From Mucilaginibacter polytrichastri (GTDB lineage: Bacteria; Bacteroidota; Bacteroidia; Sphingobacteriales; Sphingobacteriaceae): DNA of 64,000 nucleotides. Positions 7,664 to 14,859 of this stretch are shown here, in pieces; positions within the stretch are counted from its first letter, which is position 1, and the number at the start of each line of letters is the position of its first letter. Both the position numbers and the translations under genes were made by a program. Location: positions 4,233,095 to 4,297,094 of the forward strand of contig NZ_MPPL01000001.1 of assembly GCF_001911425.1 (NCBI RefSeq), written 5' to 3'. The notes beneath the pieces are model-generated. The model saw only the letters and a program-made list of their open reading frames with translations. It did no database searches and was not told the DNA's origin.

Positions 7664-8332
7664 TTATAATTCTAATGAATTTGGATTTATATTATTAACG
7701 AACCTTTCTTTGGGATAAAGTATTGCCTGACAATCTATTCTTTGTAAAAGATCATACTTTGTTATTTTAACAATTCCGTTTTGTTTACTTACTTCCAAGA
7801 ACAATGTATTTCCCGCATAATTATTTTTGTGTTTTTCAGAGTTAAATGAAAATTTAACCATAGAAAATCTGTATAGTGTATCATTTTTTATCACTTTCTT
7901 TCCAATGAAAGTAATTGAATCACCTCTAATCGATTTTTCATTGTCTTTGTCGTAAATTATTTTCCACGAATCGTTTGCTTTTGCATTGAAATCAAACAAC
8001 TTAAACTCAGAAATATTAAACAGATTATTCCTATAAGCCTCTGGTATAAAGAGAATGGTACTTTTTTTTTCCCTGATAAATCCTGATAAATAAAAAAAGG
8101 CGTTACCTGATTTGATCTTCCAATACCTATTCCAATGAATCAAATATGAGCTATCTGAAAGACCGAAAGATTTTACGAAATAAATATTGTCATTGATCTT
8201 CATATCAATGTATGAAGAGTTCATGTGTTGAAAAAAATCTCTCTTTCTTTCAGTCGTACAGCAAAATTCCATCGACAAAAAATATAAGCACAAAAAGATC
8301 TTTAAATTCTTATTCTTCATTTTTTTCTCCAT
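7664..8332 (-). CDS. AT-rich hypothetical, probable lipoprotein or secreted protein
   Basis: 222 aa. After MEKKMKNKNLK there is a hydrophobic stretch IFLCLYFLSMEFCC ending in two cysteines near residues 24-25, which would suit a relaxed Bacteroidota lipobox. The rest is rich in Phe, Ile, Lys and Asn with beta-prone strands and no catalytic motif I recognise. Strongly AT-rich compared with flanking genes. It lies inside the REP-bracketed islet, downstream of the 184-aa gene and separated from it by a REP pair. The start could be either of the first two Met codons (M1 or M5). Confidence 0.55.
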   Translation of the reverse strand: MEKKMKNKNLKIFLCLYFLSMEFCCTTERKRDFFQHMNSSYIDMKINDNIYFVKSFGLSDSSYLIHWNRYWKIKSGNAFFYLSGFIREKKSTILFIPEAYRNNLFNISEFKLFDFNAKANDSWKIIYDKDNEKSIRGDSITFIGKKVIKNDTLYRFSMVKFSFNSEKHKNNYAGNTLFLEVSKQNGIVKITKYDLLQRIDCQAILYPKERFVNNINPNSLEL

Positions 8333-8342
8333 TTGATTCCCC

Positions 8343-8418
8343 GCTACCGCAAGCGTCCCGCTTGTGGTTCGTAGAAAAGTATTTACTATAATACCACAAG
8401 CGGGACGCTTGCGGTAGC
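8343..8418. repeat. REP-like inverted pair between the islet genes
   Basis: A perfect 26-bp inverted repeat (8343-8368 and 8393-8418) flanks a 24-nt spacer. Each arm itself folds: CACAAGCG-GGA-CGCTTGCG followed by GTAG on the minus-reading side. This matches the outer copies at 19 positions with three differences, two of which are compensating stem changes. It could stabilise or end the mRNA of the 184-aa gene. Confidence 0.85.
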
Positions 8419-8445
8419 ATCGGGCTTTGTTGTTGTATTATTAAT

Positions 8446-9000
8446 TTAAGACATTTTCTCAAAGATATCCTTACTTTGCAATAATGCCTGTGAGATATAT
8501 TCACCTGGATAACCTTTCGATTTAAGCCATTCGACTTTAATATTATCATGATCAATTATCTGTTTGGCTAAACGTCCAGCCTTTTCATGACCAAGTGAAA
8601 AATGAACGGCCCATTCAAATAAGTTATTCCCAGGGTCCTTATCTACGGCCTTCTTTTGCATTTTGAAAGCCTTTCTTTCCTCCATAGGTTTTAAATCATC
8701 ATTAAGTCCGAAATACCATTCAGCTATAAAAAGAATTTTGCCAATAAAAAACAAGTATTCGGAGTCTTCACCAAATATCTGATATGATTTGTTATAATAT
8801 GCCTTTAGTGAAGTCTCTACTATTTCAAGTTCACCTATCTGAAGATCTTCCTCTAAAAGTACTATGTGTAATAAATAGATAATCCTTATATAGATTTCAG
8901 CATCTGTAAAACCAGCATTGCTATTTTCCTGCATAAAGTCAATTGCAGATTTCCAATCTTTATTACACTCGTATTTTTCAAATTCACTTTTCCAAATCAT
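8446..9000 (-). CDS. AT-rich hypothetical helical protein
   Basis: 184 aa, no signal peptide, predicted almost all-helical (SEFEKYECNKDWKSAIDFMQ, IYIRIIYLLHIVLLEEDL, EYLFFIGKILFIAEWYFGL). The pattern is like a short tetratricopeptide-type or immunity-like protein, but I cannot assign a family. AT-rich like its islet partner at 7664. Possible alternatives are a lone immunity protein or a regulator; neither is proven by the sequence. It begins just inside the right outer REP copy. Confidence 0.6.
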   Translation of the reverse strand: MIWKSEFEKYECNKDWKSAIDFMQENSNAGFTDAEIYIRIIYLLHIVLLEEDLQIGELEIVETSLKAYYNKSYQIFGEDSEYLFFIGKILFIAEWYFGLNDDLKPMEERKAFKMQKKAVDKDPGNNLFEWAVHFSLGHEKAGRLAKQIIDHDNIKVEWLKSKGYPGEYISQALLQSKDIFEKMS

Positions 9001-9040
9001 GACATCTACTTAATAAAAAACGAACCAATTCGAGGACGCC

Positions 9041-9080
9041 CCCAGTGCTGGCGCGAGCGTGCCGCTCGTGTCCATTTAAG
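9041..9080 (-). repeat. REP-like palindrome, right outer copy
   Basis: Inverted copy of 7584-7620. It contains the hairpin CACGAGCGGCACGCTCGCG (minus reading) and includes the GCA loop missing from the left copy. Confidence 0.8.
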
Positions 9081-9083
9081 TAA

Positions 9084-9117
9084 TTAACCCCTTATAACTA
9101 TTGCCATAAGGGGTTAA
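9084..9117. terminator. Perfect 12-bp stem at the end of the GH92 gene
   Basis: TTAACCCCTTAT (9084-9095) pairs with ATAAGGGGTTAA (9106-9117) around a 10-nt loop, about 20 bp past the GH92 stop codon. No long T-run follows, so it may be a stabilising stem rather than a classical terminator. Confidence 0.55.
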
Positions 9118-9136
9118 AGATTCTTTATTTTCTAAA

Positions 9137-11434
9137 CTATTTATGACTGCTACCCATATAAAACACCAGTTCGCCGCCATTAGTAATGTCGCTGTGTTTT
9201 ATGGTTAGGCCGGTAAGCGGTTGGCCGTTTAAAGTCATCTTTTGAATGTAAACGTTTTTATCGCTTTGGTTTTTCACATTGATGGTAAACGTTTTGCCAT
9301 TATCGAGCTTAATAACAGCATTGTTAATAGCCGGGCTACCTATCGAGTATTCATCCGATCCTGGCGCTACCGGGTAAAAGCCAATAGTGCTGAAAATGTA
9401 CCAGGCACTCATTTGGCCGGTATCATCATTTCCACCTAAACCGTCCGGTGCTGTTCCGTACATTTTTTTCAGGATCATACGGATCCGCTCCTGCGTTTTC
9501 CAGGGTTTATCAGTCCAGTTATATAAATAGGCTACGTGGTGGCTCGGCTCATTACCGTGCACATAGTTACCTATAATACCATCACGGGTAATATCTTCGG
9601 TCTCGGCAAAAAACTTATCCGGCAATTGCATCGTGAATAGCGAGTCGAGGTATCTTACCACTCTTTTATTACCACCCATTAATTCGATCAATCCTTTTGG
9701 ATCTTGCGGAGCAAACAGGGTATAGTTCCATGAGTTGCCTTCAATAAAGCCTTGGTTTATGGTTGTCAAGGCATCAAAGTTTTTGCGGAAGGTACCGTCG
9801 GCCAGTTTAGGGCGCATAAAACCAACTTTAGGATCGTATACGTTCTTGTAGTTTTGCGAACGCTTGATAAACTCCTGGTAAATATCATCACGGTTCAGCT
9901 TTTTAGCTAACTGCGCAATAGCCCAATCGTCATACGCATACTCAAGGGTTGACGAAACAGAAACCCCGCTTCTTTCATCGGGGATATATCCTTTATCCAT
10001 ATACTCGCCAATACCTTCATAATCGCGGTGGCGGGCGGTGGCTACACAGGCATCAAGCGCTTTATTAACATCAAAATCAACATTACCTTTTACAATGGCA
10101 TCGGCAATTACGGCAACGCTGTGATAGCCGCTCATGCACCAATTCTCATTACCCGAATTTGACCATACGGGCAACATGTGCTCCGGGCTTTGGTCGTAAT
10201 GCATCAACATGGAATTAATCATATCTGTATTCCGTTTCGGGTCAATGATATTGAACAGCGGGTGCAATGCACGGTAAGTATCCCACAGCGAGAAGGTGGT
10301 ATAATTGGTAAAGCCTTTTGCCTGGTGTACATTCTGATCCAAGCCTTTATAATTGCCATCCACATCCATATAAATAGTTGGGTTGATCATTGCATGATAC
10401 ATGGCCGTATAAAAATTCTGTTTCTCAGCTACACTTGGCGATTGGATCACAATTTTATGCAGTTCGGTTTCCCATTGCTGTTGCCCGGCTGCTTTAATCT
10501 GGTTAAAGTCCCAGCCCGGTGCTTCGGCTTTCATGTTGGCTAAGGCACCATCCATACTCACCGGAGATAGGGCCACTTTTAGTTTGATCTTCTCTCCTTC
10601 TTCGGTTTTAAAATCAAACCATGCCTTAATTTCACGACCGGCCATCTCAGGGAAGTTTTTATTAGCATTAAATTTACCCCAAAAACCACGGTAAACACTT
10701 TTGCCGTCATAGCTTTTAAAACCATGACTATTGAAAGGTTTAGAGAACGACATGGCAAAATACTGTTTACGGGTGCGTGCCCATCCGCTGGTTTCGCGGA
10801 AACCGACAACCGTACTATCATTAACCACCCTTAAATACGTCCACACGTTTTTACCGGGATAGTTATACAGGTTGGCCATCATGTCCACAATAATATGCGC
10901 ATCATCTGCCTTTGGGAAGGTATACTGATGCACACCAACACGGGTTGTAGTGGTTAGTTCGGCCGTAATATGGTGGTCGTCGAGTTGTACTTTATAGTAG
11001 TTGGCTTCGCTCACTTCGTTTTGGTGCGAAAACGCCGAACGGTAACCGCTTAAAGGCTTATCTGCTGTGCCTGGATTCAATTGCAGCTTGCCGGTTGTGG
11101 GCATAACCAGGATATCGCCCAAGTCAGCGTGTCCTGTACCGCTGAAATGTGTATGGCTAAAGCCTACAATGGTTTTATCGTCATACTGGTACCCGGCGCA
11201 ATATTTATATACATCGGGGTTATATTTACCATCTAGCACGTAACTTGCTGTATCAGTTTCGGGGCTTAACTGCACCATACCAAAAGGCACTGTAGCACCC
11301 GGATAGGTATGCCCCATACGCTGGGTGCCAATAATAGGCTTTACATACTGTATCAGATTCTCGTTTTTAACAGTTTGTGCATTTGCGGCTATATTGCCCA
11401 GCAGCAATGCCATAAAAAGCAGTTTTTTTTTCAT
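9137..11434 (-). CDS. GH92 family alpha-mannosidase, secreted
   Basis: 765 aa with a signal peptide (MKKKLLFMALLLGNIAANAQ). The GH92 N-terminal lectin-like domain shows YVKPIIGT..MGHTYPGATVPFGMVQLSPET (about 30-62) and SHTHFSGTG (about 93-101). The C-terminal catalytic (alpha/alpha)6 domain shows GNEPSHHVAYLYNW (about 625) and GGNDDTGQMSAWYIFSTIGFYPV (about 670). The conserved ETED segment near 615 is also present. GH92 enzymes are calcium-dependent exo-alpha-mannosidases, often alpha-1,2. The gene stands alone with no SusCD pair. It is divergent from lemA across a 150-bp region carrying a TATATTTG promoter and a 19-bp palindrome. Confidence 0.92.
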   Translation of the reverse strand: MKKKLLFMALLLGNIAANAQTVKNENLIQYVKPIIGTQRMGHTYPGATVPFGMVQLSPETDTASYVLDGKYNPDVYKYCAGYQYDDKTIVGFSHTHFSGTGHADLGDILVMPTTGKLQLNPGTADKPLSGYRSAFSHQNEVSEANYYKVQLDDHHITAELTTTTRVGVHQYTFPKADDAHIIVDMMANLYNYPGKNVWTYLRVVNDSTVVGFRETSGWARTRKQYFAMSFSKPFNSHGFKSYDGKSVYRGFWGKFNANKNFPEMAGREIKAWFDFKTEEGEKIKLKVALSPVSMDGALANMKAEAPGWDFNQIKAAGQQQWETELHKIVIQSPSVAEKQNFYTAMYHAMINPTIYMDVDGNYKGLDQNVHQAKGFTNYTTFSLWDTYRALHPLFNIIDPKRNTDMINSMLMHYDQSPEHMLPVWSNSGNENWCMSGYHSVAVIADAIVKGNVDFDVNKALDACVATARHRDYEGIGEYMDKGYIPDERSGVSVSSTLEYAYDDWAIAQLAKKLNRDDIYQEFIKRSQNYKNVYDPKVGFMRPKLADGTFRKNFDALTTINQGFIEGNSWNYTLFAPQDPKGLIELMGGNKRVVRYLDSLFTMQLPDKFFAETEDITRDGIIGNYVHGNEPSHHVAYLYNWTDKPWKTQERIRMILKKMYGTAPDGLGGNDDTGQMSAWYIFSTIGFYPVAPGSDEYSIGSPAINNAVIKLDNGKTFTINVKNQSDKNVYIQKMTLNGQPLTGLTIKHSDITNGGELVFYMGSSHK

Positions 11435-11451
11435 GTAGATGAGTTGTGCAC

Positions 11452-11459
11452 CAAATATA
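11452..11459 (-). promoter_or_regulatory. -7 element TATATTTG of the GH92 gene
   Basis: A perfect TAnnTTTG on the minus strand, 17 nt upstream of the GH92 ATG. No good -33 TTG is visible at the usual distance. Confidence 0.55.
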
Positions 11460-11504
11460 AAAACTTAGCCGTAAGTTACCCCGACATATATTGCCAAGTT
11501 GTCA

Positions 11505-11523
11505 TTACATTTACTAAATGTAA
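11505..11523. promoter_or_regulatory. 19-bp perfect palindrome, candidate operator
   Basis: TTACATTTACTAAATGTAA: two 9-bp half sites around a single C. It is about 45 bp upstream of the GH92 -7 element and 62 bp upstream of the lemA start, so it could control either or both divergent genes. No regulator gene is adjacent. Confidence 0.5.
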
Positions 11524-11585
11524 CAACGGTATGTTATTTGTATCTAATTCAATATATTCAACTCAAATAAAAAACAGTTAAAAAA

Positions 11586-12164
11586 ATGAAAAGATTATTC
11601 ACAGCAATATTTGCACTGGTAGCAGTAATGTCACTAAGCTCTTGCAGCTACAATAGTATTGTTAAAATGGATGAAGATACCAAAGCTAAGTGGGGTACTG
11701 TACAAAGCCAGTATCAGCGCCGTGCCGATTTGATCCCTAACCTGGTTGCTACTGTTAAAGGTGTTGCCAATTTCGAAAAAAGCACACTAACCGCAGTTAC
11801 CGAGGCCCGCGCCAAAGCCACCTCTATACAGGTTGACCCTACCAAGTTAACTCCGGAAACCATACAGAAATATCAACAGGCACAAGGCCAGTTAAGTACC
11901 GCTTTAGGCCGTTTACTGGTAGCATCAGAAAACTATCCTAACCTAAAGGCTAACGAAAACTTTACCGCCCTGCAGGCACAGTTAGAAGGTACAGAAAACC
12001 GCATCAGCGTTGCACGTATGGATTTCAATACTTCTGTACAAGGCTACAACAGCGCAATCCGCGTATTCCCGGCTAACCTTACTGCCAAAATGTTTGGCTT
12101 TACACCCAAAGGATACTTCCAGGCAGATGCGGCCTCGCAAGCTGCACCGAAAGTGGCATTTTAA
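11586..12164 (+). CDS. lemA: LemA family protein
   Basis: 192 aa. The N-terminal segment ends in a lipobox-like LSSCSYNS (Cys near 20), then the LemA core: KWGTVQSQYQRRADLIPNLVATVKG (about 35-60), LTAVTEARAKA, and a C-terminal helix ISVARMDFNTSVQGYNSAIRVFP (about 138-160). LemA proteins are helical membrane-anchored proteins of unclear function. They commonly occur with TPM-domain proteins, exactly as here, where two follow. Inference: they act together at the cell envelope. A hairpin lies between this gene and the next. Confidence 0.92.
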   Translation: MKRLFTAIFALVAVMSLSSCSYNSIVKMDEDTKAKWGTVQSQYQRRADLIPNLVATVKGVANFEKSTLTAVTEARAKATSIQVDPTKLTPETIQKYQQAQGQLSTALGRLLVASENYPNLKANENFTALQAQLEGTENRISVARMDFNTSVQGYNSAIRVFPANLTAKMFGFTPKGYFQADAASQAAPKVAF

Positions 12165-12178
12165 TTTTTGATAAAAGA

Positions 12179-12213
12179 TTAAGGACGAAAGAAACATTTC
12201 TTTTCGTCCTTAA
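12179..12213 (+). terminator. Hairpin between lemA and the first TPM gene
   Basis: TTAAGGACGAAA (12179-12190) pairs with TTTCGTCCTTAA (12202-12213). No T-run follows, so it probably attenuates or stabilises lemA mRNA rather than ending transcription fully. Confidence 0.55.
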
Positions 12214-12247
12214 TTCACATCTACAAATCCTTAAATAATGATACCCT

Positions 12248-12682
12248 ATGGCCCTATTTAACGACGAAGAGCAACAGCAGATCCGCAAAGCGATTGAGGC
12301 TGCCGAGAAAAACACATCCGGCGAGATAAGGGTATGTGTAGAAAAAACTTGCAGCGATGAAGTGCTGGACCGTGCCGCCAAATATTTTTACCAGCTGGAT
12401 ATGGAAAAAACCAGGCTGCGTAACGGCGTACTGATTTACCTGGCAACGGTTGACCGTAAGTTTGCCGTTATTGGCGATAGCGGCATAAATTCTGTTGTTA
12501 CTCCCGAATTTTGGGACGAAACCAAGCATGCCATGCTGAATGAATTTAAGCAAGGCAACATGGTAGAAGGTATTGTTGTTGGCCTGAACCTGGCCGGCTT
12601 ACAGCTGCAAAAATATTTCCCGCATCAGCTGGATGATAAAAATGAACTTCCCGACGACATCGCATTTATGGATGGTAACTAA
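12248..12682 (+). CDS. TPM domain protein without signal peptide
   Basis: 144 aa consisting of one TPM (TLP18.3/Psb32/MOLO-1) domain. IRKAIEAAEKNTSGEIRVCVEK (about 12-33) is followed by KTRLRNGVLIYLATVDRKFAVIGDSGIN (about 56-83) and the C-terminal helix MVEGIVVGLNLAGLQLQKYFP. No membrane segment is seen, so it is probably cytoplasmic or peripheral. The middle gene of the lemA-TPM-TPM set, 11 bp before the next one. TPM domains often sit beside LemA; the biochemical activity is uncertain (phosphatase activity has been reported for plant members). Confidence 0.85.
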   Translation: MALFNDEEQQQIRKAIEAAEKNTSGEIRVCVEKTCSDEVLDRAAKYFYQLDMEKTRLRNGVLIYLATVDRKFAVIGDSGINSVVTPEFWDETKHAMLNEFKQGNMVEGIVVGLNLAGLQLQKYFPHQLDDKNELPDDIAFMDGN

Positions 12683-12693
12683 CCCCTATTATA

Positions 12694-13488
12694 ATGTTTA
12701 AGAAATTATTACTTGTTTTTAGCCTGGCCTTAACCTGCAGCCTGGCCTGGTCGCAACAGTTTCCACCTAAATCAAACACCCTCGTTACCGATTATACCAA
12801 CACCCTTAACGACAGCGAGCGGCAACTGCTAGAACGTAAGCTGGTTGAATTTGATGATTCTACATCTACCCAGGTAGCCGTGGTAATCATGAAATCGGTA
12901 GGCGAATATGATATTAACGAGTACGGCACCAAGCTTGGCCGTAACTGGGGTATTGGCACCAAAGGAAAAAACAACGGTATTTTGGTATTAGTAGCCATGA
13001 ACGATCATAAGGTTACGATACAAACCGGTTACGGCGCCGAAGGCGCTTTGCCAGATGCTATTACCAACAAAATTATTCAGGAAGATATTAAGCCGCACTT
13101 TAAACAAGGCGACTATTATGGCGGCCTAGACCTGGCGACCGACCATATTATTAAATACACCAAAGGCGAGTACAAAGCCGACCCTAAAAAGAAAAGCAAG
13201 GATAACGGCGGCGGCAGTGCCGGCTTTATTATCATTATTGTAATTGTGATATTGGTACTGGTATTTAAAAACCGTGGCGGCGGTGGCGGTGGCCAAATTA
13301 TTGGTCGCCGAGGTGGCGCTAACCCATTCTGGTGGTTTCTGGCCGGCAGCATGCTCGGCAACAGCGGCCGCAGTGGCAGCGATTGGGGAGGTTTCTCTGG
13401 TGGTGGCGGTGGCTCCGGAGGCGGAGGCGGCTTCGGTGGTTTTGGCGGCGGTAGTTTTGGCGGCGGCGGCAGCAGTGGCAGCTGGTAG
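12694..13488 (+). CDS. TPM domain membrane protein with Gly/Ser-rich tail (YgcG-like)
   Basis: 264 aa. Signal peptide (MFKKLLLVFSLALTCSLAWS|QQ), a TPM domain (about 30-150; LNDSERQLLERKLVEFDDSTSTQVAVV, GIGTKGKNNGILVLVAMNDHKVTIQTGYG), one transmembrane helix (AGFIIIIVIVILVLVF, about 175-190) and a long Gly/Ser-rich cytoplasmic or exposed tail ending GGGGSSGSW. This layout is that of the YgcG group. It closes the lemA operon and is followed by a terminator. Confidence 0.9.
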   Translation: MFKKLLLVFSLALTCSLAWSQQFPPKSNTLVTDYTNTLNDSERQLLERKLVEFDDSTSTQVAVVIMKSVGEYDINEYGTKLGRNWGIGTKGKNNGILVLVAMNDHKVTIQTGYGAEGALPDAITNKIIQEDIKPHFKQGDYYGGLDLATDHIIKYTKGEYKADPKKKSKDNGGGSAGFIIIIVIVILVLVFKNRGGGGGGQIIGRRGGANPFWWFLAGSMLGNSGRSGSDWGGFSGGGGGSGGGGGFGGFGGGSFGGGGSSGSW

Positions 13489-13498
13489 TTATTTTAGA

Positions 13499-13530
13499 GT
13501 CAAGAACCGAGAATCAAGAGACGAGACGAA
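13499..13530 (+). repeat. Purine-rich dispersed repeat, copy 2
   Basis: CAAGAACCGAGA followed by a second CAAGAGACGAGA-like copy, related to 32193-32221 and 1771-1800. It sits directly after the TPM gene. Confidence 0.5.
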
Positions 13531-13546
13531 ATCCATTATATTTATC

Positions 13547-13585
13547 AAAAGGTGCCTGTGATTTAACGGGCACCTTTTATTTTTT
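13547..13585 (+). terminator. Intrinsic terminator of the lemA-TPM operon
   Basis: AAAAGGTGCC (13547-13556) pairs with GGCACCTTTT (13569-13578), followed by a T-rich run. It has the standard shape of a factor-independent terminator. Confidence 0.8.
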
Positions 13586-13624
13586 ATTTACACATTTGCG
13601 TACACTACTACATATATTTATTTA

Positions 13625-14176
13625 ATGAGAGACCTTACCTGGAAAAAACTATCATCCACCTATATACATAAAGGCCCATGGGCCACACTTAGACAGGATA
13701 AATGCGAGATGCCCGATGGCCGCATTGTTGAAGATTACTTTGTGCTCGAATACCCAAACTGGGTAAACGCCGTAGCCATAACAGCAGATAATAAAGTAAT
13801 TATGGTACGCCAATACCGCCATTCGGGTGGCATTGTTTCACTCGAAATTCCCGGTGGTGTAATTGATGGCGACGAAACACCCGAGCACGCCGCCAAACGC
13901 GAACTACTGGAAGAAACCGGCTACGAGTTTGACAAGATAGAACTATTGGGCTCTGTATTCGCCAACCCCGCAACTGCTAATAATATAACCTATGCCTACC
14001 TGGCAACAGGCGGTAAAAAAGTAAGCGGGCAATCATTAGATGAGCACGAAGAGATCATTATAGAAGAGTATACTATTGAAGAAGTAAAACAACTGCTGTT
14101 GGGTAATAAGATTCCGCAGGCCCTGCATTGCACGGCATTGTTTTATGCTTTGGTGAAGCTGGGTGAGTTGAAGTAA
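13625..14176 (+). CDS. Nudix hydrolase, ADP-ribose pyrophosphatase type
   Basis: 183 aa with a complete Nudix box: G78, E84, then R92-E93-L-L-E96-E97-x-G99. The metal-binding glutamates are therefore present. The upstream segment VNAVAITADNKVIMVRQYRHSGGIVSLEIPGG is typical of ADP-ribose or nucleoside-diphosphate-sugar hydrolases; these split the pyrophosphate of ADP-ribose to AMP and ribose 5-phosphate. Stand-alone gene after the lemA operon terminator. Exact substrate not proven. Confidence 0.88.
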   Translation: MRDLTWKKLSSTYIHKGPWATLRQDKCEMPDGRIVEDYFVLEYPNWVNAVAITADNKVIMVRQYRHSGGIVSLEIPGGVIDGDETPEHAAKRELLEETGYEFDKIELLGSVFANPATANNITYAYLATGGKKVSGQSLDEHEEIIIEEYTIEEVKQLLLGNKIPQALHCTALFYALVKLGELK

Positions 14177-14227
14177 GCAATAAAACCTTTTTGAAGCAGT
14201 TTTATTATTCATATTATTAGAGTTGTT

Positions 14228-14752
14228 ATGAAAGATATACTTAACATACCACGTACTGCCAAGGAAGTATTTGAAATGCTGCCTGATGAGACTACCTGTG
14301 AAGTTATTGACAATACTATTTATGTGTCGCCTTCGCCTACAACAACACATTAGGAGCTACTACTAAACTTGGCTTCACAAATTCAAGTATTTTCTAAAGA
14401 AAACATATCAGGAAAAGTTTTTGTAGCTCCATGCGATGTTTATTTAAATGATGAACAGAACGTGGTGCAACCAGACATTCTGTTCATCAAAAAAGAACGT
14501 GAAAGCATTATCCAAAACCAAGGAATATACGGCGCGCCCGACCTGATTATCGAAATACTATCAACCAATAAAATCCACGATCAGGAAAGGAAGCTTGAAT
14601 TATACCGCCAGAATCTGGTTCCCGAATACATTATTGATCCTGAAACTAAAGACTTATGGCATTATCTGTTAAAGGATAATAGGTATATACAAAAGTCTTC
14701 AGATAAAGGAAAGCTGTTTATTGAACAGATTAGTTTAGAACTAATATTTTAA
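14228..14752 (+). pseudogene. Uma2-family (DUF820) endonuclease-like gene with an in-frame TAG
   Basis: Translation from ATG 14228 gives 41 residues (MKDILNIPRTAKEVFEMLPD... ending SPSPTTTH), then TAG at 14351-14353, then continues in the same frame: ELLLNLASQIQVFSK to PDILFIKKER, PDLIIEILSTNK (about 100-112) and PEYIIDPETKDLW. Both halves fit one Uma2 domain with no base missing, so a single change (a CAG to TAG is the simplest) breaks it. Relatives commonly have HQ at this site. The PD...E-x-K-like core lies after the stop. Translation could restart at TTG 14369, but that would lack the N-terminal strand. Uma2 proteins have a PD-(D/E)XK-type fold and unclear roles. Confidence 0.8.
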
Positions 14753-14806
14753 TTCTTTGTCTCATCCTTATCCTAACTTGTCATTGCAATGACACAGAAT
14801 ACATTT

Positions 14807-14844
14807 AAACGGAAAAGCCCTGCAAATGCAAGGCTTTTCCGTTT
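14807..14844. terminator. Bidirectional terminator between the Uma2-like gene and dnaA
   Basis: AAACGGAAAAGCC (14807-14819) pairs with GGCTTTTCCGTTT (14832-14844). Both strands end the stem with T-rich sequence, suiting the convergent genes on each side. Confidence 0.8.
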
Positions 14845-14859
14845 TGAATCTTAAAATAA

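Noticed and set aside
9137..11434. GH92 gene as part of the SusCD locus
   Set aside because: It lies more than 30 kb from the SusCD pair and has its own promoter.
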